This document shows positions 59,401-64,000 of a stretch of DNA of 64,000 nt, piece after piece; the stretch's first letter is position 1; the number at the start of each line of letters is the position of its first letter. Under the pieces are notes generated by a model. The model did not search any database. It was not told the DNA's origin and saw only the letters and a program-made list of their open reading frames with translations. A program made the translations under genes and the position numbers. Origin of the DNA: Galaxea fascicularis (lineage: Eukaryota > Cnidaria > Anthozoa > Scleractinia > Euphylliidae); contig OX419345.1 of assembly GCA_948470475.1 (NCBI GenBank), positions 84,501-148,500 of the forward strand, given 5' to 3'.

Positions 59401-62400
59401 TATTTGTACATTTTTATGATAGTTTTTTAACCGACTTATTAATTTTGATCTCATCGCCTGTTATGTGCATATGAAAATAATTGTATTGTATATGCGCAAT
59501 ATAAGTTTTATATTTATTATTATTAATGTACTCGCCATCAAATCGCAGTAAGTCGGCTTGACCAACAAACTCAGAAGATTCTTGAAAGCTCCGAGGCTAA
59601 ACACACCGACGTAAAAAGCACCAATCATGAAGAACAAGTCTTTTCCTTTAGTAAGAAATATCTTTTACTTAAGTTGAAATCATACTGTCACTCGCAATAA
59701 AATATGTAGGTAGGTTATCATGAAATTTCACAGTTGAAACTACACACACCTGTTCCTTTCATCGTCGTCATCTAGAAATCTCCCACTCTCAACCTCCAAC
59801 CAAAACTGCAACAGTTTCTCACCACTCGTCTCCAAAAGAAACTCTTTAAAAGCATCAAATCCTCCCTTTTTTGCCAAGTGATATGGTTTCTCTTTCACGT
59901 CGAACCCATCCTCACTTAAAGCAGACTCATCTTCAAAACACAACGATGTTGCTGCTGTGCTGCACCGCGTTAATCTCCGTCCCAAAATACCGCGAATTCC
60001 TCGCAATGTTGTGGAGCTTGCCTCTGTATTGTAACCACCTTCATCGTACTCACTTTCCCCTTGGTTTTCCTCATCAGATCCATCTTGCGATTCTTCTACT
60101 TCAGATTCTTTCTGAGAACCTTGTACTTTTTCCTGGTCTTCCTGTGGTGATGATCCTTCCACCTCCACCTGGAAATACTTTGTTTCGGGATCTAACTGGG
60201 AAACGTGTGGTTCAGCAAGGTTTCCCATCTCTGTTGCCTCTTGTTCAATTTCAAGTAATGCAAATGTGCCTGTTTGAGCCCCACCCGCGAAGGAGCTGAG
60301 ATCCATTTCTCCCGGTGCCTCCTCGTGAATCTTAGTTTCATTTTCTACAGTCTTTTGTTCAGTACAGTCAGGTAATACTGATTCTGTAAATTCACCGCCA
60401 GATTCTAATACCTTGGACTGTGCTGGATCTTTGCCCGATAAACCATCACTTGTACTTACGACAGGAATTGCTGCCTTACGTTTAGAGATGCCTTTGCAAC
60501 GTGAGCATTCCGTTTCACCCAAATTTCCTGAGTTTTCTTCAGTTTTCATTAATTGTCCTACATTTTTTTCTCCAGTTTCTCCATTCATTGCTACATTTTC
60601 AACATGTCGGTGAAAAAACATTTCATCTGGGGTGGATAGGTTTTCAGTTGTCTCTGAAAGCTCCTCGGACAGCTCCTCGATAGAATAATCTTGAACATTA
60701 TAATTAACAGAGGACCCTTGAATTCTCCTGGAAAATCCTTCTTCATCACCAGTAAACATAGTTTCTACAATACTGGGTATTCTTCCTTCATCAGATGCCC
60801 CTGTTACAACTTCATAATTGCCTTTGACGTGGTTCTCGCCGGCAGACAACACTATGAGTTCTCCAGGCAGCTCGGCAGCAGTGGTATGCGCATCTTGTTC
60901 AATCTCAGTCCCTACAGATGACGTACCTTCTACAGTTTGTTTAGTTGAATCAGTATCTTCTTTCAGTAAAACAGACTCGTCCCTTTCCTCTTTTTTCTCA
61001 ACAATAGATGTAGTCAGATTTTGTTTCGACTCTACTCTGACGACCAAAATACTTTCTTCATTATTATTTGTAGCAATAGGCTCTGTTTCTGTAGCGGACT
61101 CTTCCTTCCTAGAAATAGAACTAGTTTCTTCTGCGTCATCTTTGCTTTGGCTCGGTTCTCCATCAAAGTTTTCTGGAATAGGAGAGCTCCGTGTTACTTG
61201 CCCATGATCAGTAATAAAACTCACAACTGAGGATAAACTTCGTGTCATTTCATCTGCGCCGAAAGACCTTTCACTCTTGAACTCCTCCTCAGCGTTCAAC
61301 TCGTCATGCACCAAACCAGTTGCAGTTCCCTGAGGGAGTGACACGCTACAGGCTGAGCCGATCCTAGATCTAACATCTGCACTCAACATCTGCACAGAAT
61401 TTGAATTGTCACTCGCAAAGCTCATGCGTGATAGCGGTCTGACATCACTTTCCTGTGTGCGTGCACTGAAGTTACTGGAGCTTGACTGTCCATCAAGATG
61501 TACTTCTTCCTCCATAATCTGAGGAGTCTGAGGGTAAGGTGAACTGGCACCAGAGCTGAACACACTGGCACGACTTTCTGGACGTTTAAACGACTCCTGC
61601 CAAGCATCAAACGTTTCTTCAATTGACCGCACGTGAGTTGGTAGATATAAAGGTTCCTCATTCTCATCTCCACCCTCTCCATTAGTGGACTGCGTGTCAA
61701 CCAAAGAAGGACTGAGATTGAAACTGACCATACTGCGTCTCCGAGTCATGGAGTGCAAGACTGTGGGCTCCTCAACACTACTGTCATCATCGTCATCTGA
61801 ATATCGCTCATGGAAGAATGAATCCTGGAACAAAACAAGAAGAAGTTAGAATGGTTTAATTTACCTCAGCTGATTTACGGCAGCTGATAAGCTGATAACT
61901 AACTAACTGCACAGCAGAATACCAGCTAAAGCACCACTGGGCACCAAGTTACAATAAAGGTAGCTCTTGTCTGAAAAAACCCTTTTGGGTAAGATTTACA
62001 GCACTGGTATCTACGCCTATCCCTTGCAAAATTGGTGACCTCGTCAGAAGTGTGATGTTTTCTAAAAAAATGTATGTGTTAAACAAATGGACTGTAATCA
62101 TAAAAAAAAATTAGGATCCTGTATTACAAAACAAAATACTTAGGTAAATGCATTTAGCAAGGTTGTTCTCACATCAGACAAGTAAACCACCACCTTCATG
62201 ATCTCAGGCTGCAAATCCTTTCCAAATAGGGCTACTAATAAAGAAATCAACAAATGTACCTGGACCATAGACAGGTGTTTAGATAGTTTGTATTCAGCAT
62301 ACAGTTCACTCTGTAAAAACAAAGGCAGTCTGTGTTTCTTCACAAATCCCAGTCCTTCTTCTTTCTTGAGAAGGGTGACATAATAGCCAATACGTGATTG

Positions 62401-63708
62401 GTTGGCAGCTACATCGTACATAAACTGATGCAGTTGTGGCTCTGCCTTTGTATCTCCTTTACCCACATCATCAGCTAACTTCTGTGTGAATTCCTCAAAC
62501 AAGTCAAGCTCAGTGTTGTAAAAGAGACGTTCTGCAAAGCACTGTGAGAGTGTTGAAATGTGGTTACATAAGGGATTTATATTTTAACAAGCATTTCAAT
62601 CAAGTCCATGCCTGGAGAAGGGAAAATTTGCTTTATCTCCCCTGATATAAATAGTCTGAACTGCCTAATAATAATGATAATGACAACAATAGTAATAGTA
62701 ATGGCAGTGATAATAATAATACTGATAATGATAGAGCGGTGTTTGAATGTCATTAAACCATTTTTTGCTTGCAACGGTGATGCAATTTTTCTTTAAATTG
62801 TTGTGTCACCAGGGTGAGGTGAAAATCACATGTACTCACCCTCACGCAAGTGCTGCGATGGCAACAGCTAAAAAATCACAGTAAAAAAAAAATGCAAGAA
62901 ATTCAATGAGTTGAACTTTTCGTGACAAAATCACAGACTTTGTCACTTGTATGGCTACCACCGTGCGCCAGTGATGCTATAATTTTCAGAAAAAATCTCA
63001 TTACCATCGCAAGCAAAAAAAAATTGCTCATGTAGCTGGGGCTTAAGACAGCTCATTGGGGCTGACTGGTTTGTTCTTTGTTTCATGTAAAAAACAATCT
63101 GAGTGAAATTGTTTACAGATGCATTGACAAGTGATCCAGTCACCAGTACACATACTGATCATATTATTATCAAGACTTACTGGTAATGCTAAGAAGGTGT
63201 TAAAGAAATCCACAAATCCTTCATCTCCTTGTAATACAGTTTTCTGTAAGGTGAAATTGAAACTGTGAAACACTTCAAACCTGTAACTGACTTTACCTGG
63301 GTAAATGGAAATCCTGTGAACATTTATTGAGTGCTCATTTTTGGCGGATGATATTATTGCCTACAGTTTCACTGGGGAAGATTTAAGTGTTAGCACAGCA
63401 GTCTTTCTATATATATCGATCAAAATACAAAGTTGCTGTATCTTAACACAGGAGAATGGTTGTCTGTTACAAACGTTAAACAAATATTTGGCAAGGAAAG
63501 CAACTTCCGTGTTCTTGTCCCGTCTACGGACGACTTGATGATCACAGATGTACAAAACAACAGTACGTACTGTTTTGTTGTTTTGTTTTGTTTTGTACTA
63601 CTACTCTAAAGCTGCATTGCATCTCTACTGTCTATAGAATCCTCGTACACTTACCAGATTGTTCTCCGTAATTTCCCCTGGATGTTCACTGGGGGAAGTC
63701 GTTGACAT
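47016..63708 (-). CDS. RGS22: RGS22-like multi-RGS-domain protein
   Basis: Exons: 63708-63655, 63243-63181, 62541-62173, 61824-59750, 58159-57998, 57811-57496, 55672-55521, 54840-54672, 54532-54431, 54171-53974, 53699-53613, 52337-52175, 51927-51761, 51609-51382, 51159-50998, 50929-50738, 49867-49632, 49287-49124, 49025-48963, 48105-47547, 47082-47016. Total 5,748 nt, 1,915 aa, all phases consistent. RGS modules: about 805-1010 (FKEFLLETSGEKLLQFWLEV), 1085-1220 (YLHLFLQKSGN, CLAFWKSLQEY), 1285-1430 (DLMAWTDMETFRR, KKYFFGPDSPATR) and 1440-1610 (FWLEVQKFKDLCHAH, PYVFREAQMTVFRILFNHW). The last two match vertebrate RGS22 closely. RGS domains bind G-alpha subunits; mammalian RGS22 is testis-enriched and lacks strong GAP activity evidence. 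Human RGS22 is about 1,264 residues; the excess is mostly the acidic exon 4 and a basic C-terminal tail. An alternative last exon is listed separately. Confidence 0.92.
47547..48105 (-). other. RGS22: RGS22 basic/serine-rich C-terminal exon
   Basis: This 559-nt exon has a good acceptor (GTTTTCTCAG) and a moderate donor (GGTCG|GTAATT). It encodes about 186 residues such as SSRRLQAKLLKRNVNGQLSP and SRSSKRLLLNKQPSKSADKK. It is joined to a short last exon (47082-47016, ending YLNLTPGEV). The protein tail has no recognised fold, and vertebrate RGS22 lacks it. Confidence 0.7.
48414..48685 (-). other. RGS22: Alternative terminal exon of RGS22
   Basis: After exon 19 (ending 48963 with one base of a codon), the acceptor TTTGTTTCTCGCAG at 48686 opens a 272-nt frame in the right phase. 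It begins VQDVLSDQKSSEGDRTCC, continues with basic SRGLDEPARSVQKLERPRAV and stops TGA at 48414. No strong donor was seen inside it. The exon at 48105-47547 also accepts exon 19 in phase. So either this is an alternative 3' end (1,797 aa) or it is skipped. The region has its own basic, serine-rich composition similar to the other tail. Confidence 0.55.
52590..52616. repeat. (AT)n microsatellite after an A-run
   Basis: A run of A residues followed by about eleven AT units, in the RGS22 intron left of exon 11. Confidence 0.85.
52835..53224. mobile_element. 390-bp element with CAGGGGCGTAGCCAGG ends
   Basis: The left end CAGGGGCGTAGCCAGGAT and the inverted right end CCTGGCTACGCCCCTG are near-perfect. 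CAGGGGCG-type ends are typical of hAT-derived non-autonomous elements, but no matching 8-bp duplication is visible. The interior includes a long purine tract (53038-53163). It is inserted in the RGS22 intron between exons 11 and 12. Confidence 0.8.
53038..53163. repeat. G/A-only (GGAGGA)n tract of about 125 bases
   Basis: Apart from a few T residues (GGAGGTGGGG twice) the plus strand is entirely G and A, made of GGA/GAG units with an internal duplication (AGGAGGTGGGGGGAGGAGGA appears twice). It lies inside the 52835-53224 element. Such tracts can form triplex (H-DNA) structures. Confidence 0.85.
54975..55140 (-). mobile_element. tRNA-derived SINE
   Basis: On the minus strand TAGCAGAGTGGTTTAGGGC is an A box and GGTTCACATCC a B box, spaced as in a tRNA of the Leu/Ser type (GGATTTCAATGCGG lies between). 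No closing acceptor stem was found. The body ends in an inverted CCAACTGGTCGGTC...GCCAGTTGG near 54985. It sits in the RGS22 intron between exons 7 and 8. Confidence 0.7.
55914..55972. repeat. (AAT)n microsatellite
   Basis: About 18 AAT units in an RGS22 intron. A second (AAT)n run lies at 56411-56461. Confidence 0.9.
56411..56461. repeat. (AAT)n microsatellite next to a LINE-type tail
   Basis: About 15 AAT units followed by AGATTTATTGATAACAAAC, a 3'-end style sequence. The DNA to about 57100 (with AAACTCTCAAGCATAGTAATG) looks like a decayed mobile element but was not classified. Confidence 0.6.
58595..59520 (+). pseudogene. Internally deleted LINE, opposite strand to RGS22
   Basis: On the plus strand FDTVDHQILLNHLRTEFGVS and SYLSNRSQKITVDGVLSDRF are the front of a reverse transcriptase. 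The sequence then jumps, with a frame change near 58775, to NLGSWFDPNLDISHINNICS and the usual C-terminal end (DYCNCLLYGLP, NKLQRVQNAAARLVTN, YNLRSRNATLLVPAKA, FQSAAPKLWNSLPAEIR). The GVPQGS and FADD catalytic boxes are missing. It lies wholly in the intron between RGS22 exons 4 and 5. The C-terminal part is fairly intact, hinting at recent insertion. Confidence 0.88.
59750..61824 (-). other. RGS22: Giant acidic exon 4 of RGS22
   Basis: A single 2,075-nt exon encodes about 692 residues (163-854). All but the last 50 are low-complexity, Glu/Ser/Asp/Thr-rich and without a recognised domain; examples are YSDDDDDSSVEEP, SIEELSEELSETTE and EVEESQDGSDEENQGESEYD. The final part, from KEKPYHLAKKGGFDAFKEF, starts the first RGS domain. 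The acceptor is TTGTTCCAG|GAT and the donor AACAG|GTGTGT. Such an insert is predicted to be disordered. Vertebrate RGS22 has a much shorter acidic linker here. Confidence 0.9.
63549..63595. repeat. ACAAAACAACAGTAC palindrome with TTTTG run
   Basis: ACAACAGTAC meets GTACTGTTTTGTTGT at a central AGTACGTACT, followed by TTTTG units. It is a short structured repeat in RGS22 intron 1. Confidence 0.5.
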
Positions 63709-64000
63709 TTTAACAGTTTTGCACTCAATACTTTGCAATCCGAATATCTAAAGTTGACCGCCATTTAACAGCCATTATCAAAAGGCAAAAAATGCCCAAT
63801 CTTTCCTGGTTTTCAGTCAACAAGACGCTCGCTCTTTTGCTTTAACCAAGTTTCTTTTATAATCTTACACAGTTGAACGTAAAATTAACGCAAAGGAAAA
63901 AGAAAAAAACTCATTTTGCTTTGACATCTTGCTAGACGAAGTTAGCCAGCAAATGTTTGATTATTTCAAGAAGTCGAAGACCAATTGACCAATCAGCGCA
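63709..64000. promoter_or_regulatory. RGS22 5' flank
   Basis: The 290 bases before the RGS22 ATG should contain the 5' UTR and promoter. A/T-rich sequence and a CCAAT word (63982-63986, repeated as CCAAT at 63990) are visible on the plus strand. No TATA box was recognised. The assignment rests on position only. Confidence 0.35.

Overview
The window is animal nuclear DNA, most likely from an anthozoan cnidarian such as a stony coral. The reasons are spliced genes with GT-AG introns, A/T-rich non-coding DNA, decayed non-LTR retrotransposons, tRNA-derived SINEs, many short inverted-repeat (MITE-like) elements, and animal-specific gene families. The species is inferred, not shown. No prokaryotic, CRISPR or rRNA content was seen. 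Exon models were built by hand from splice signals and reading phase; for the two largest genes every junction keeps phase and the total length is divisible by three.

Layout. 794-1754 (minus): first four coding exons of a nuclear basic protein that runs off the left edge, tentatively ATAD2-like. 1.8-6.1 kb: intergenic, with a SINE and GGATC repeats. 6386-17953 (minus): a complete 13-exon Eyes absent (EYA) gene, 775 codons, with a 919-bp inverted-repeat transposon exactly behind one splice donor. 18-37 kb: a long gene-poor stretch upstream of EYA, full of MITEs, hairpins, tandem repeats and LINE debris. 37146-40512 (plus): a 3-exon secreted von Willebrand factor A (vWA) protein with signal peptide, furin-type site and complete MIDAS. 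41217-42098 (plus): an intronless multipass membrane protein of unknown family. 43.6-46.6 kb: a doubtful small gene and dead LINE sequence. 47016-63708 (minus): an RGS22-like gene of about 21 coding exons and 1,915 codons, with a giant acidic exon and two possible C-terminal ends.

Working relationships. No operon-like logic applies. EYA is the phosphatase/co-activator partner of SIX factors. RGS22 is a multi-RGS-domain G-alpha regulator linked in mammals to testis and cilia. The vWA protein and the membrane protein are neighbours on the same strand, but nothing links their functions. The most notable structural observations are the transposon that duplicated the first nine bases of an EYA intron, the expanded RG-rich tract next to the EYA catalytic domain, the 692-residue acidic exon and alternative 3' ends of RGS22, and the density of inverted-repeat elements, some nested.
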